Shown here: piece by piece, positions 42,071 through 50,735 of the stretch
How positions within the stretch are numbered: position 1 is the first letter of the stretch
Layout: every line of letters starts with the position of its first letter
From: Solirubrobacteraceae bacterium
GTDB lineage: Bacteria > Actinomycetota > Thermoleophilia > Solirubrobacterales > Solirubrobacteraceae
Reading direction: 5' to 3'
Length of the DNA stretch: 64,000 nucleotides
Assembly (NCBI GenBank): GCA_030447275.1
Contig: JAUJPF010000011.1
Location: 1-64,000, forward strand
Translations under genes and position numbers: made by a program
The notes under the pieces: generated by a model
What the model was told of the DNA's origin: nothing
The model's database searches: none
What the model saw: the letters and a program-made list of their open reading frames with translations, nothing else

Positions 42071-42123
42071 GGTCCGGGGCGCAGAGCCTCTAACGACCGT
42101 TGTCGGCCAAAGTTGCCGTTCCT

Positions 42124-42597
42124 ATGACCGCCGCGTCCAGGTTCTTCCCCCGCGACGAGTGGTACATGAGGCTCGCGCTGCGGGAAGCGGAGCGTGCGCT
42201 GGAGCACGACGACGTCCCGATCGGGGCCGTCGTGGTGCGCGACGGCGAGGTCATCGGGGCCGGCCGCAACGAGCGCGAGCTGCGGTCGGACCCCATGGCG
42301 CACGCCGAGGTGCTCGCCCTCCGCGAGGCGGCGGCGAAGGTCGGATCGTGGCGCGTGCTCGACAGCGTCCTCTACGTGACGCTCGAACCGTGCGCGATGT
42401 GCGCGGGGGCGATCGTCCTCGCGCGCGTGCCGCGCGTCGTCTACGGGACGGTCGATCCCAAGGCGGGCGCGGCGGGCAGCGTCCTCGACGTCCTCGGCGA
42501 GCCGCGGCTCAACCACCGGCCCGAGGTCGCCGGCGGGCTGCTCGCCGACGAGTGCGCCGAGGTGCTGCGGACGTTCTTCCGCTCGCGGCGTCGTTAG
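42124..42597 (+). CDS. tadA: tRNA adenosine(34) deaminase
   Basis: 157 residues from ATG 42124. Zinc/catalytic motifs HAEV (AHAEVLALREAA) and PCAMCAGAI, plus ARVPRVVYGTVDPKAGAAGS and LNHRPEV as in TadA. It converts A34 to inosine in tRNA-Arg(ACG), allowing wobble decoding. An earlier in-frame TTG at 42100 would add eight residues; ATG 42124 fits the usual N terminus (FFPRDEWYMRLAL). Usually essential and single-copy. Confidence 0.93.
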   Translation: MTAASRFFPRDEWYMRLALREAERALEHDDVPIGAVVVRDGEVIGAGRNERELRSDPMAHAEVLALREAAAKVGSWRVLDSVLYVTLEPCAMCAGAIVLARVPRVVYGTVDPKAGAAGSVLDVLGEPRLNHRPEVAGGLLADECAEVLRTFFRSRRR

Positions 42598-42605
42598 CCG
42601 CGCTC

Positions 42606-42830
42606 CTACGAGCGGCGCGCGAAGGCCCGGGCGACGAACCGGGAGAACGCCGGCCGGCGCTCGACCTCCATCACCGCCTGGCGCTCGGCAGGCGCCGGCG
42701 GATAGTGGTCCAGCGCGCGCGCGACGCGCTGCGGGTCGTGGCCGAGGCTCTCGGCCCGTCTCAGGATGCGCTCGACCTCGTGATCCTCCGCGTGGTCGAA
42801 GCGCGGTCCGTCCTCCTGCCCCTGTGGCAT
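42606..42830 (-). CDS. Small hypothetical protein
   Basis: 74 residues from ATG 42830, rich in charged residues: DHAEDHEVERILRRAESLG, then DPQRVARALDHYPPAPAER and a basic end (FSRFVARAFARRS). One or two helices, no signal or membrane segment. Convergent with tadA. No family recognised; coding likelihood rests on helix-like composition and start context only. Confidence 0.4.
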   Translation of the reverse strand: MPQGQEDGPRFDHAEDHEVERILRRAESLGHDPQRVARALDHYPPAPAERQAVMEVERRPAFSRFVARAFARRS

Positions 42831-42977
42831 CTCGCCATCCCCTACGCGGCCGTCCCGACCGCTCGAGTCGTGGTGTGGAACTGACAGTAGCGGTGCGGGA
42901 GCGGCCACGCGCCGGTCTGTGATCCGATTGCGCACGCGGTGCGCAGGTACCCGGACACCATCAGACAGGGGTTTCGC

Positions 42978-43217
42978 GTGCCATCACTGCTCGCAGCCAT
43001 AGGCGGAAGCTGGATCATCGTTGCCTTCGCCGTACTCATGCTGTTCGTCCTGGCCTACAGCTACTACTCGGTCAAGGGCAGTGGAATCGACGAGCACCCA
43101 AGCGACGGTCTCGACGGCGCCCCCGGTTCCGAAGCACCGAGCGACGCCGCCAAGGGTCGCGGCTCCGAGGGCGACTCCAGCGCCGGCGGCACGTTCTCCA
43201 CGCACGGCACCGGCTAG
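42978..43217 (+). CDS. Small single-pass membrane protein
   Basis: 79 residues from GTG 42978 (AGGGG seven bases upstream); an in-frame GTG at 42939 is also possible. One strong helix, IIVAFAVLMLFVLAYSYYSV, then a Gly/Ser/Asp-rich tail of about 45 residues (DEHPSDGLDGAPGSEA). GC is lower than in neighbours in the first half. Function unknown. Confidence 0.5.
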   Translation: MPSLLAAIGGSWIIVAFAVLMLFVLAYSYYSVKGSGIDEHPSDGLDGAPGSEAPSDAAKGRGSEGDSSAGGTFSTHGTG

Positions 43218-43838
43218 CTGCGGGCACGGCGCGTCGCGCGCCGGGGCGCCCGGGCTGGGCGCGGTCCCGGGGGACTCGCCGCCCGCCGGCGGCTCGTCGC
43301 CCTCGAAGCGCAGCGAGTAGAAGCCGCCCACCTGGTCGGCCGCGAGGATGTGGCCGCGGTGGAAGACCATGTCCCAGATGCTCGAGCGCCCGCGCGTGCG
43401 CGGGACCGCCGTCGGCAGCGGGCTGTGCGGCCCCGCGATCGGACGCGCCTCGTCGAGAGGCAGATGCGGTCGCCGACCACCTGCTGGTCGTGCGGCGAGA
43501 ACGTCAGGTTTGCCGGCGGCGGCGCGCCGGGTTGACCCACGTCGCCAGCAGCGCCCTCTCGGACCTCGCCTTCAGGTCCTGGTTCGTCGCGCCGGTTTCG
43601 GCGGGCATCGTCACGATGCGGCGGCCGTTGCGGTGCACGACGTCGGCGGTGTGCGCGTACCAGTCGTCGGTGCACTCCAGGGTGAGGTTCCAGTCGGCGA
43701 CGTGCTTCGGCGCCGCGGGTCGCTCACAGTGGTAGACGACGAGCCCCTTGGAGTAACCGCCCGCGAGCTAGAGGTAGGTCTTCTTGTCGACCGGGTCGTT
43801 CTGGATGAACGTGTGCCCGGATGGCCGGACGCCGCGGT
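43218..43838 (-). pseudogene. Remnant of a secreted LVIVD/propeller-like protein
   Basis: Pieces of one protein appear in successive minus-strand frames: GHTFIQNDPVDKKTYL, stopped by TAG; then GGYSKGLVVYHCERPAAPKH, TDDWYAHTADVVHRNGRR, TMPAETGATNQDLKARS; then NLTFSPHDQQVVGDRIC; then SIWDMVFHRGHILAADQVGG and FYSLRFEGDEP. The order is that of LVIVD-repeat proteins (strand pairs ending in LYxLRY-like motifs). At least three shifts and one stop break it, and no N terminus is found. Upstream bases 43839-44093 hold nothing I can support. Confidence 0.55.
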
Positions 43839-44093
43839 CACCGGGACGAGGGCGGTCATGCCGCGGCCCTCGTCGCCACTTCGGAGCCGGACCCCATGTG
43901 GAGCATGCGCAGCATGCGCCGCGTCCTCCTCCTTGCCCTCGCCGTGTCGGTGCACGGGCCCGCGGCCTCCGCCTGCGCCATGCCACCGTCCGAGCGGGAA
44001 CGTCGCGGTGGCCTCCCCGGTTGCTCCTCCCAACGAACCCCCGTGGAATCTCAGGCGGCGCTACTCTGCGCGTCCCGTCTCCAGCGGGTCCTC

Positions 44094-44183
44094 GGAGGGG
44101 TGCCGGAGTGGTTGAACGGGGCGGTCTCGAAAACCGTTGTAGCGGCAACCCCGCTACCGAGGGTTCGAATCCCTCCCCCTCCG
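44094..44183 (+). tRNA. tRNA-Ser(CGA)
   Basis: Ninety bases folding as a class II tRNA. The acceptor GGAGGGG pairs with CCCCTCC at 44176-44182 and G44183 is the discriminator. The anticodon loop CTCGAAA gives anticodon CGA, which reads UCG. A long variable arm (GTAGCGGCAACCCCGCTAC) is typical of tRNA-Ser, and the T arm is GAGGG-TTCGAAT-CCCTC. CCA is not encoded. The 3' part from 44122 is the integration site of the downstream island. Confidence 0.95.
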
Positions 44184-44185
44184 CT
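44122..44185 (+). repeat. attL: left direct repeat of the island
   Basis: Starts in the anticodon stem (CGGTCTCG) and runs to the tRNA end plus CT. It equals 61747-61810 except at one position (C here, T there) after the shared GTTGTAGCGG. A core running from the anticodon loop to the 3' end is the usual target of tyrosine recombinases, leaving the tRNA intact at one end. Confidence 0.9.
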
Positions 44186-44200
44186 CAAGCACAGTGATTC

Positions 44201-44234
44201 TCAGCAGCCATCGGGATTTTCGCCTAGCTGCTGA
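44201..44234. repeat. Inverted repeat beside attL
   Basis: Perfect 8-bp arms TCAGCAGC (44201-44208) and GCTGCTGA (44227-44234) around 18 bases that include GGGATTTTCGCC. It could end the tRNA transcript or be a recombinase accessory site. No T-run follows the stem, so a classical terminator is less likely. Confidence 0.4.
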
Positions 44235-44297
44235 CCTGTGCTCGGGAGCAGTCGCTGAGCCGCTGGAGGGCGCTCAAGACCGCCTCGTTGGGGTGCG

Positions 44298-44320
44298 GAC
44301 TTCCCCAAGACTTCCCCAAG
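44298..44320 (+). repeat. Tandem GACTTCCCCAAG arm-type sites, left end
   Basis: GACTTCCCCAAG at 44298-44309 is followed directly by GACTTCCCCAAG at 44309-44320 (11-base spacing, one turn of helix). The same sequence recurs near the right repeat at 61665-61676 and as a pair at 61891-61912. Repeats of this size flanking an att core are typical of integrase arm-binding sites. Confidence 0.6.
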
Positions 44321-44379
44321 GCTCGGATCCCGGTCCGGCCGCGGGGTGGGGAGTCGGACGTTCCGCGCGACGTAGTGGC

Positions 44380-44631
44380 ATGGCCGCCACGCGCCGCGCG
44401 ATCGAGGACCGGAGCGAACAGCCTGTCGGCGCCGCGTTCGGTCGCCTCGCGCTCTCGAAGTGCGAGGCGGCGGACGCCCTCGGCGTCAGCGTCGACTTCC
44501 TCGAGGAGCACGTGATGCCCGAGCTGCGCATCGTCCGCCGCGGTCGCCGGAGGCTGATCCCGGTCCGCGAGCTGGAGCGCTGGCTCGAGGAGAACGCTGC
44601 TCGCGTCGTGGAGGGCCGCCGCAGCGCCTGA
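44380..44631 (+). CDS. Excisionase-like helix-turn-helix DNA-binding protein
   Basis: 83 residues. LSKCEAADALGVSVDFLEEH is a MerR/Xis-type winged helix (HTH_17), followed by MPELRIVRRGRRRLIPVREL and ERWLEENAARV, the usual pattern of actinobacterial element excisionases. Located between the att site with its arm repeats and the integrase, 34 bases upstream of the latter. It would direct excision; with the integrase truncated it may now be without function. Confidence 0.8.
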   Translation: MAATRRAIEDRSEQPVGAAFGRLALSKCEAADALGVSVDFLEEHVMPELRIVRRGRRRLIPVRELERWLEENAARVVEGRRSA

Positions 44632-44665
44632 GGGCGAGTGTCCACCACTCGTCCGAGGAGGCCTC

Positions 44666-45262
44666 ATGGCCGGCACGACCAGCAGGAACCGCAACAACGG
44701 GATCGAGACCCGCCACAGCCCAAGCTGCCCCAGCGCCCGCGGCGCGCGGTGCAAGTGCACGCCGAAGTACCGCGCCGTCGTCTACAGCCGGCGCGAGAAG
44801 CGGCGGCTGACGAAGACGTTCCGGACGAAGGCAGAGGCGAAGGCGTGGCGGGCGGATGCGCAGGTCGCGCTGCGGAGCGGGACGCGGAGCGGCGCGAAGT
44901 CCTCGACGTTGTCGGTCGTCGCGGCGGCCTGGCTCGCTGGCGCCGCGGACGGCTCGATCCGGAACCGCTCCGGCGACGTCTACAAGCCGAGCGTGATCCG
45001 CGGCTACGAGCAGGCGCTGCGCCTGCGCGTGCTCCCGGAGCTCGGGGCGTTGACGCTCGTCGAGATCCAGCGCGCGGATCTCCAGGCGTTCGTCGATCGG
45101 CTCCTCGAGGACGAGTACGACCCGTCGACGATCCGCAACACGCTGCTGCCGGTCCGCGCGATCTTCCGCCGCGCGGTCGCGCGCGGCGAGGTATGGGGCT
45201 CTGGTCGTGATGGAGAGCAAACCGCCACAAGTCGAGGCGCGCTCCGCGCTGGGCCCCGATGA
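44666..45262 (+). pseudogene. Truncated tyrosine-type site-specific integrase (N-terminal part)
   Basis: The 198-residue frame begins with an arm-binding region (CSARGARCKCTPKYRAVVY after correction for context; RLTKTFRTKAEAKAWRADAQ) and a SAM-like core-binding domain (VIRGYEQALRLRVLPELG, STIRNTLLPVRAIFRRAVARGEV). Homology stops near 45193; the last 22 residues (WGSGRDGEQTATS) are unlike any integrase, and the catalytic domain with R-H-R-Y is absent. A break or insertion at this point removed it. Confidence 0.8.
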
Positions 45263-45326
45263 TGAACCGGCGTCATCCGCGCCAAATCGAGCTACGATCG
45301 CCACAAGTCAAACGAAGGGAACTGGG

Positions 45327-48002
45327 ATGACATCCGCTTCGATGACATCCGCTTCGGGTGTGAAGGGTGTTTGGGGCGTGCTAGCCGCTGCCGTGCTGTC
45401 GCTCGGGTTCGCTGCTCCAGCGGCGGCGCATCGCGACAACCAAGACGGCGAGGCCACCGGACACCTTGCCCCGGTTCAGAAGAACGTCGAGTTGGTTGGG
45501 AAGCTCGACCTGTTCGAGGACAGGGAGCAGCCCGGACGGATTGCGGACGTGTCGTCCTTCGGCAACTACGCGTACCTGGGCGCCTTCGCCTCCCCCAACT
45601 GCGAGAACGGCGGGGTCTACGTGGTCAACATCGCGGACCCGCGGGCTCCGCGGGAGGTGGACTTCATCCCCACCTCAGACCCGACTAGCTTCGTGGGCGA
45701 GGGCGTGCAGGTCCTCAACATGAACACGGAGTTCTTCAGGGGCCCGGTCCTCATCTACAACAACGAGACCTGCGCTCCGTTCGGGGGCCCGGTCCTCGGT
45801 GACGACCCGCGCCTCGGATTCGCTGGTCCCGGCGGCGCGACGCTGGTGGACGTCCGCGACCCGGAGAACTGGAAGAAGCTCGCGGATCACGTGGGCGACA
45901 CCGACCTTCCGCCGCCGGGTGCGTTGTCGTCGGGAACGCCGCACAACAGCCACAGCGCGTTCGGGTGGCAGCAGGGCGACAAGGCGTACATGGCCGTCGT
46001 GGACAACGGCGAGCTGGGCGAGACCGACATCGACGTCTTCGACATCACGAACCCGGCCGCTCCCAGGATGATCGCCGAGACCGGCATGGCAAAGTGGCCG
46101 AAGCAGGACTGCAACCCCGACGGCGCGGACGACGACTGCCCCTCGGTCGTCCAGGAGGATCCGCCGCCGAACGGCAACAACCCCTTCATCCACGACTTCG
46201 TCGTGAAGAAGGTCGGGGACCGATACCTCTTGCTCGGCTCCTACTGGGACGGCGGCTACGTCGTCCTCGACGTCACCGACCCGGCCAAGCCGGTCTTCCT
46301 CCGCGACACCGACTTCGGCGCCGTCGAGCCCTTCTCCACGGAGCTGGGGCTCGGCGCGGGCGTCACGCCCGAGGGCAACGCCCACCAGGCCGAGTTCAAC
46401 CACGACAACAGCATGTTCATCGGCGCCGACGAGGACTTCGGCCCTTTCCGCTTCCTGGGTACGATCACGTCCGGCACGTTCAGCGGCGACACGTTCACCG
46501 GCACGGAGGGGAGCGCCACGCCGCCGATCGACCGCGAGGAGGGCCTCGACGGGCCGACCCAGTTCATCGGACAGGGCTGCGGAACCGGGACGCCCGCACC
46601 CTCGCCGAACCACATCGCGCTGATGGAGCGGGGAGGCTGCACCTTCTCGATCAAGGTGCAGACGGCCGACGCGCTCGGGTACAAGGCGGCGGTCATCTTC
46701 AACGACAAGGCGACCGATGCGCCGAACTGCGACGCGCAGCTCTTCATGCTGGCGATCGGCAACATCCCGTCAGTGTTCGTCGGGCGCTCGACGGGCCTGA
46801 AGCTTCTGAAGACGGACCCGGGCGCGAACTCGTGCGACACGCCCACGCCGTCCGCCCCGCGGCCGGGCGAGAGCTTCACCCTGGACGCCGATTTCGACGG
46901 GTGGGGATACCTCCACCTCTACGACGCGAACACGATGGAGGCGATCGACCACTACGCGCTCCCCGAGGCGCTGGACGAGTCGAAGGCCGACGGCTTCGGC
47001 GATCTCTCCGTCCATGAGGTCGCGATGGACCCCAGCCAGAACCGCGCCTACATCTCGTACTACTCCGGCGGGTTCCGCGTGCTCGACTTCAGCCGCGAGG
47101 GCGGGATTCAGGAGGTCGGCGCCTTCATCGACGACGGCGGCAACAACATCTGGGGTGTCGAGGTCCACACAACCCCGGAGGGCGAGCAGCTCGTGCTCGC
47201 CAGCGACCGCGACAGCGGCCTCTACATCTTCCGGTCGCCGCCGCCGCCGGAGGCCCCGCCCGCGGACGACGGCAGGAACGACCAGGCGCCACCGCAGCCG
47301 ACGGCGACGCCTCCGGCGACGCCTCCGGCGACCCAGACGACGAAGGCGCCGACGGCGTGCGCGTCGCGTGCGGGCTTCCTCAGGACGGGGACGGCGCTCG
47401 CCAACCGCAGGCGCAACGTGCGGCTGCGCTTCACCCGCCGCTTCGACACGACCGTCGACATCGACGTCTTCCAGGTCTCGCGCCGGAACCGGATCATCAC
47501 GCGCGAATCGCGCGTGGCGGTGTTCGGCGACCGGAAGGAGGACGTCGTCTGGAACGGGCGGAGCAACAACGGGAAGAAGGTCCGCGACGGCGTCTTCTTC
47601 GTCCGGTTCCGCGGCGAGGGCGTGGCTCGCCGCGACTGGCGCCGGCACACGCTGGTGCGCAAGCGCGGGCGCTTCTACGAGCGCAAGACGTTCTACCGCC
47701 CGGACTCGTGCGGGTTCCTGTCGAGCGCCAAGCTGTACCGGCCGGTGTTCGGCGGACAGCAGCGGTATCCGCTGCGCGTGGCCTTCCGGGTCTCGCGGCG
47801 GGCGAACGTGACGATCACCGTCCGGCGCGGCAAGAGGATCGTGGAGCGGATCCAGCGCAACCGGGTGAGCAAGCGCCGCACCCACCGCGTCCTGTTCCGC
47901 GAGAGCGGCCGCGAGTGGGCGCGCGGCATGTACCGCGTGACGATCACCGCCAAGACGCGCGGCCGCCGCGCGTCGGCGACGCTGTACTCGGAGCGGCTGT
48001 AG
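45327..48002 (+). CDS. Secreted LVIVD-repeat protein with PA domain and FlgD-like C terminus
   Basis: 891 residues from ATG 45327 (AAGGGA upstream). Signal GVWGVLAAAVLSLGFAAPAAA. LVIVD/propeller repeats such as YAYLGAFASPNCENGGVYVV, KAYMAVVDNGELGETDIDVF, YLLLGSYWDGGYVVLDVTDP and RVLDFSREGG are interrupted near residues 400-500 by a protease-associated domain (ALMERGGCTFSIKVQTADA, AAVIFNDKAT). A Pro/Thr linker leads to two basic FlgD-like beta domains (VVWNGRSNNGKKVRDGVFFV; RANVTITVRRGKRIVERIQ). Likely extracellular; function unknown. The first ten residues come from a tandem 15-base duplication that repeats the start codon. Confidence 0.87.
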   Translation: MTSASMTSASGVKGVWGVLAAAVLSLGFAAPAAAHRDNQDGEATGHLAPVQKNVELVGKLDLFEDREQPGRIADVSSFGNYAYLGAFASPNCENGGVYVVNIADPRAPREVDFIPTSDPTSFVGEGVQVLNMNTEFFRGPVLIYNNETCAPFGGPVLGDDPRLGFAGPGGATLVDVRDPENWKKLADHVGDTDLPPPGALSSGTPHNSHSAFGWQQGDKAYMAVVDNGELGETDIDVFDITNPAAPRMIAETGMAKWPKQDCNPDGADDDCPSVVQEDPPPNGNNPFIHDFVVKKVGDRYLLLGSYWDGGYVVLDVTDPAKPVFLRDTDFGAVEPFSTELGLGAGVTPEGNAHQAEFNHDNSMFIGADEDFGPFRFLGTITSGTFSGDTFTGTEGSATPPIDREEGLDGPTQFIGQGCGTGTPAPSPNHIALMERGGCTFSIKVQTADALGYKAAVIFNDKATDAPNCDAQLFMLAIGNIPSVFVGRSTGLKLLKTDPGANSCDTPTPSAPRPGESFTLDADFDGWGYLHLYDANTMEAIDHYALPEALDESKADGFGDLSVHEVAMDPSQNRAYISYYSGGFRVLDFSREGGIQEVGAFIDDGGNNIWGVEVHTTPEGEQLVLASDRDSGLYIFRSPPPPEAPPADDGRNDQAPPQPTATPPATPPATQTTKAPTACASRAGFLRTGTALANRRRNVRLRFTRRFDTTVDIDVFQVSRRNRIITRESRVAVFGDRKEDVVWNGRSNNGKKVRDGVFFVRFRGEGVARRDWRRHTLVRKRGRFYERKTFYRPDSCGFLSSAKLYRPVFGGQQRYPLRVAFRVSRRANVTITVRRGKRIVERIQRNRVSKRRTHRVLFRESGREWARGMYRVTITAKTRGRRASATLYSERL

Positions 48003-48014
48003 GAGGACGGGGTC

Positions 48015-48044
48015 GCGGGGCGCCGGGCTGCACGGGCGCCCCGC
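48015..48044 (+). terminator. Strong hairpin after the LVIVD gene
   Basis: Perfect 10-bp stem GCGGGGCGCC / GGCGCCCCGC with a 10-base loop, 13 bases after the stop codon. No T-run follows, as is common for terminators in high-GC actinobacteria. Confidence 0.65.
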
Positions 48045-48222
48045 GGCCTCGCCGGCGCGGCGAATCAGACAGCAAGCGTGCGTGAGTCCCGGTTCCGGAA
48101 GCGCTGCCGCTTCTGGTCGTTCCTGTGCGCTGCGGGTGGCCGGCGGTCGCGCTGCCCCCGTCGCGCGGCGGCTGCTCCCCCGATAGCGCTCGGCGTCCGG
48201 GGTCGGCGGGGCCATCCGTCCT

Positions 48223-48607
48223 ATGACTTCCTTCTCCGACAGCACCGAACGGGCCGCGGCTGGCGGCCCGATGTTCGGCGACCCGAACCCGACCGCCGAG
48301 CCGTATCTCGGCGAGCGCCCGATCGGACCCGTACGACGACGGCTTCGACACGGACGAGCAGCCGCTCGTCTATCCCGACCTGCCGCCGGACGACGGGTAC
48401 GGACCGCAGGCCACGCCTGAACAAGCTGCGTACGTCGGGCGCGCGGAAGCTGGCACAGCAGGACTACGTCGTTGGAGAGGCCGAGCGCCTTGTTCAGGAG
48501 TTCCCGGAGCTCGGGCGAAGCTCGAGCGGCTTCGCGAGGTCGCGCTTGACGTCGGCCAAGGAACCATCACCGAGGTTCTGAAGCACGTAGTGACGGGCGG
48601 GCTGTAG
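48223..48607 (+). pseudogene. Broken small gene of unknown function
   Basis: ATG 48223 begins TSFSDSTERAAAGGPMFGDP and NPTAEPYLGERPIGP. The apparent continuation lies in other frames: YDDGFDTDEQPLVYPDLPP, then KLAQQDYVVGEAERLVQEFP, then LREVALDVGQGTITEVLKHV and a TAG at 48605. Put together it would be about 125 residues, acidic first and helical later. At least three shifts interrupt it. I do not recognise the family. Confidence 0.4.
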
Positions 48608-48964
48608 GGCTCCACGTGAAGCGTTTTCGGAAGCGGCAGACCGCAGAACGGCACTCGGCGAGGAACGGCGAGACGCGGCGGATGTCCCGCCGTTGCTGGC
48701 AATCAGCGGCGCGTCGTAGGAGAACGCAGCGGCCCGGTTGACTTCACACGACGCGGAGCAGCGGCTCGGGCGTGGTCCGCTCTCGTGCCTGCGCGCAACG
48801 CGATGACTGGCTCAGCTAGCCGGGAGAGGAGCCGTCTGGGCTCGATGCGGAACGACCTGGGCGTCAGCGGGAACGTGTGGCGCAGCCGCACGGAGTCGGG
48901 GAGGGGCCGGCAAGCCGGCAAGCGACCTAGCCGTCAGGTGCGTTGTCGAGTCGGGAGGTCGACG
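48608..48964. other. Gene-free stretch before parA
   Basis: No convincing reading frame. It contains the short direct repeat GCCGGCAAGCCGGCAA at about 48907-48922 and ends in a good ribosome site (GGGAGG) six bases before the TTG of parA. If the ParA pair is a true partition system its centromere could lie here, but no iteron array is visible. Confidence 0.35.
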
Positions 48965-49743
48965 TTGACGAGGGTGATCGCGATCAGCTCGCAGAAGGGC
49001 GGGATCGGCAAGACGACGACGGCAGCGAACCTCGCGGTGGCGTGGGGCGCGATGGGACGGCGTGTGCTCGCCATCGACCTCGATCCGCAGTTCGCGCTGA
49101 CGCGCAGGTTCGGCATCGCGCCGACGGAGGCGCCGGCGACGGCGTTCGAACTGCTGGCGGGCGGCGGCCGACTGGCTGATGGCGTCCTGTTCGGCATCGC
49201 GCCCGGCCTGGACCTCGTGGCGGGCCGGCGCGAGCTCGCGCGTCTCGAGCTGTCGCTCGCGGGGGAGCACCACCGGGAGCGCTTCCTCAGCGAGCTGCTC
49301 CGTGGGGCGATCGAGCCGTGGGACGACGTCGTCATCGACTGCGCGCCGAGCCTGGGTCTCCTCACGGTGAACGCGATGGTGGCGGCGGACGAGGTGTTCG
49401 TCCCGGTCGACATGACCGACGAGGGCGCGCTCCAGGGCGCGGCGGAGGTCAGAGCGATCGTCGAGCAGCTCGGCCGCCACTGCGACGTCGCGATCCGGGC
49501 GCTCGTTCGGACGATGGTCGACCCGCGCCGGATCGTCTACCAGCGGATGAACGAGGGGCTCCTCGACCTCGGTCTGCCGGTGGCCGTCGCGCAGATCCCG
49601 CTGACGGCGGCGTTCCAGAACGCGGCGGCGGAGCGGCTTCCTTTGCCGCGTTCTGCTGGCAGCCGAACAGCCGCGGAGCGCTCGCCTACCGGCGGCTCGC
49701 GCTCGAGCTGCTCCCCGTCGCGCCGGCGAGTGCGGTCGGATGA
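48965..49743 (+). CDS. ParA-type partition ATPase, one frameshift near the end
   Basis: About 259 residues. The deviant Walker A KGGIGKTTTAANLA follows VIAISSQ; Walker A' WDDVVIDCAPSLGLLTVNA and later VRTMVDPRRIVYQRMNE fit Soj/ParA. The TTG at 48965 has GGGAGG six bases upstream. Frame changes near 49640, from ...NAAAERLPL to PNSRGALAYRRLALELL, with the sign of one missing base. Its stop overlaps the next gene's ATG (ATGA). ParA ATPases move or segregate DNA; on an island it may keep an excised circle or be a plasmid leftover. Confidence 0.83.
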
Positions 49744-50030
49744 CGGGCCGCCGCAAGCTCAGCGCCGTCGACGATCCGCTCGCGCTCGGCGGTGCGGTGT
49801 CGGCGCCGCCGCGGCCGGTCGCCCCCGCGACTCCGGGTCGCGACCTACCGGCCCTGTTCGTCCGGCTCCCGGTCGAGCAGACGGAAGCGCTTGCCCGAGC
49901 GGCGTTCGAGCTCAAGGTGCACAAGCGCGAGCTCGTCGCCGCGCTCGCGGCGCGTCACGTCTCGACGACTCCCGAAGGCCTCGCGGCGCTGCGGGAGCTC
50001 GTCGAGGACTTCCGCCGGCTATCCGCCTAG
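49740..50030 (+). CDS. Small DNA-binding-like partner of ParA
   Basis: 96 residues. A disordered Pro-rich N terminus (GGAVSAPPRPVAPATPGR) precedes LPALFVRLPVEQTEALARAA and FELKVHKRELVAALAARHV, a strand plus two helices resembling ribbon-helix-helix proteins such as ParG/CopG. Coupled to parA by ATGA, so a centromere-binding partner is likely by position. It shares a CTAG stop with the convergent sigma-factor gene. Confidence 0.65.
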   Translation: MTGRRKLSAVDDPLALGGAVSAPPRPVAPATPGRDLPALFVRLPVEQTEALARAAFELKVHKRELVAALAARHVSTTPEGLAALRELVEDFRRLSA

Positions 50031-50590
50031 CCGGCTGTCGCGCTTGCGACCTTGCGCTGCCGCTCGCCGCGCTTCGGCGCGCAGCTCGTCCCTCGGACGT
50101 GGCTGCGCGCGCGGCGGAGGTACCGGTCGACCGCGGTTCGGGTGACGCCCATCAGCTCGGCGATCTCCTCGTACGAGTAGCCGGCGATGTGGAGGACGAA
50201 CGCGCGCCGGTGGCGCGCCTTCAGCGTGATCAGGTTCTCGAGCGCCTCGTGCGCCTCGAACGTCGCGTCGTCGTGGGTTGCGAGTGCGGTCACGGTCTCG
50301 GCCAGGACTCCGCTGCGGTGGTCGTCGAGGTCCTCGATGAACGGGAGGTGCCGGCGGTCGAGGCGGTCCCGACGGACGGCCTCGCGGATCGCGACGACGA
50401 CGAGCCAGCCGCGGATGGTCGGCCGCCGCTCGGGGTCGTAGCGCAGCAGCGCGAGCCACGCGTCCGCGCACGCGTCCTCGATGTTCGCCGCGCTGGTGTT
50501 GACGGCGCGGCGGACCGTGCGCTGCAGCTCGGCATGGAAGACGGAGAACAGCTTGGCGTCGTCGCCCTGAAGCGTGCGCTGCTCGACCAC
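50027..50590 (-). CDS. Sigma-70 family (ECF-like) RNA polymerase sigma factor
   Basis: 187 residues from GTG 50590 with GGGAGG upstream. Region 2: HAELQRTVRRAVNTSAANIE and DACADAWLALLRYD with RGWLVVVAIREAVRR. Region 4: HRRAFVLHIAGYSYEEIAEL then MGVTRTAVDRYLRRARSHVR, the promoter -35 helix. An acidic linker joins them. No anti-sigma gene is adjacent. It may control genes of the island (inference). Confidence 0.82.
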   Translation of the reverse strand: MVEQRTLQGDDAKLFSVFHAELQRTVRRAVNTSAANIEDACADAWLALLRYDPERRPTIRGWLVVVAIREAVRRDRLDRRHLPFIEDLDDHRSGVLAETVTALATHDDATFEAHEALENLITLKARHRRAFVLHIAGYSYEEIAELMGVTRTAVDRYLRRARSHVRGTSCAPKRGERQRKVASATAG

Positions 50591-50735
50591 GAGAAGCCTC
50601 CCGGCTCGTGGTCCCGCCCGGCGCGGGACCGATCCCCGCGTCCCACGCACGGCGAAGCCGTGCCATCGTGGGCGGGGTCGACCCGCGCCGGCGCGGTCGG
50701 CGCTCATCACGCGCGGCGGTCAGCGCTACGAAGGC

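Noticed and set aside
43860..44093. Plus-strand frame with a signal-like MRRVLLLALAVSVHGPAASA just before the tRNA
   Set aside because: It runs into the tRNA gene and has no recognisable mature protein; probably chance.
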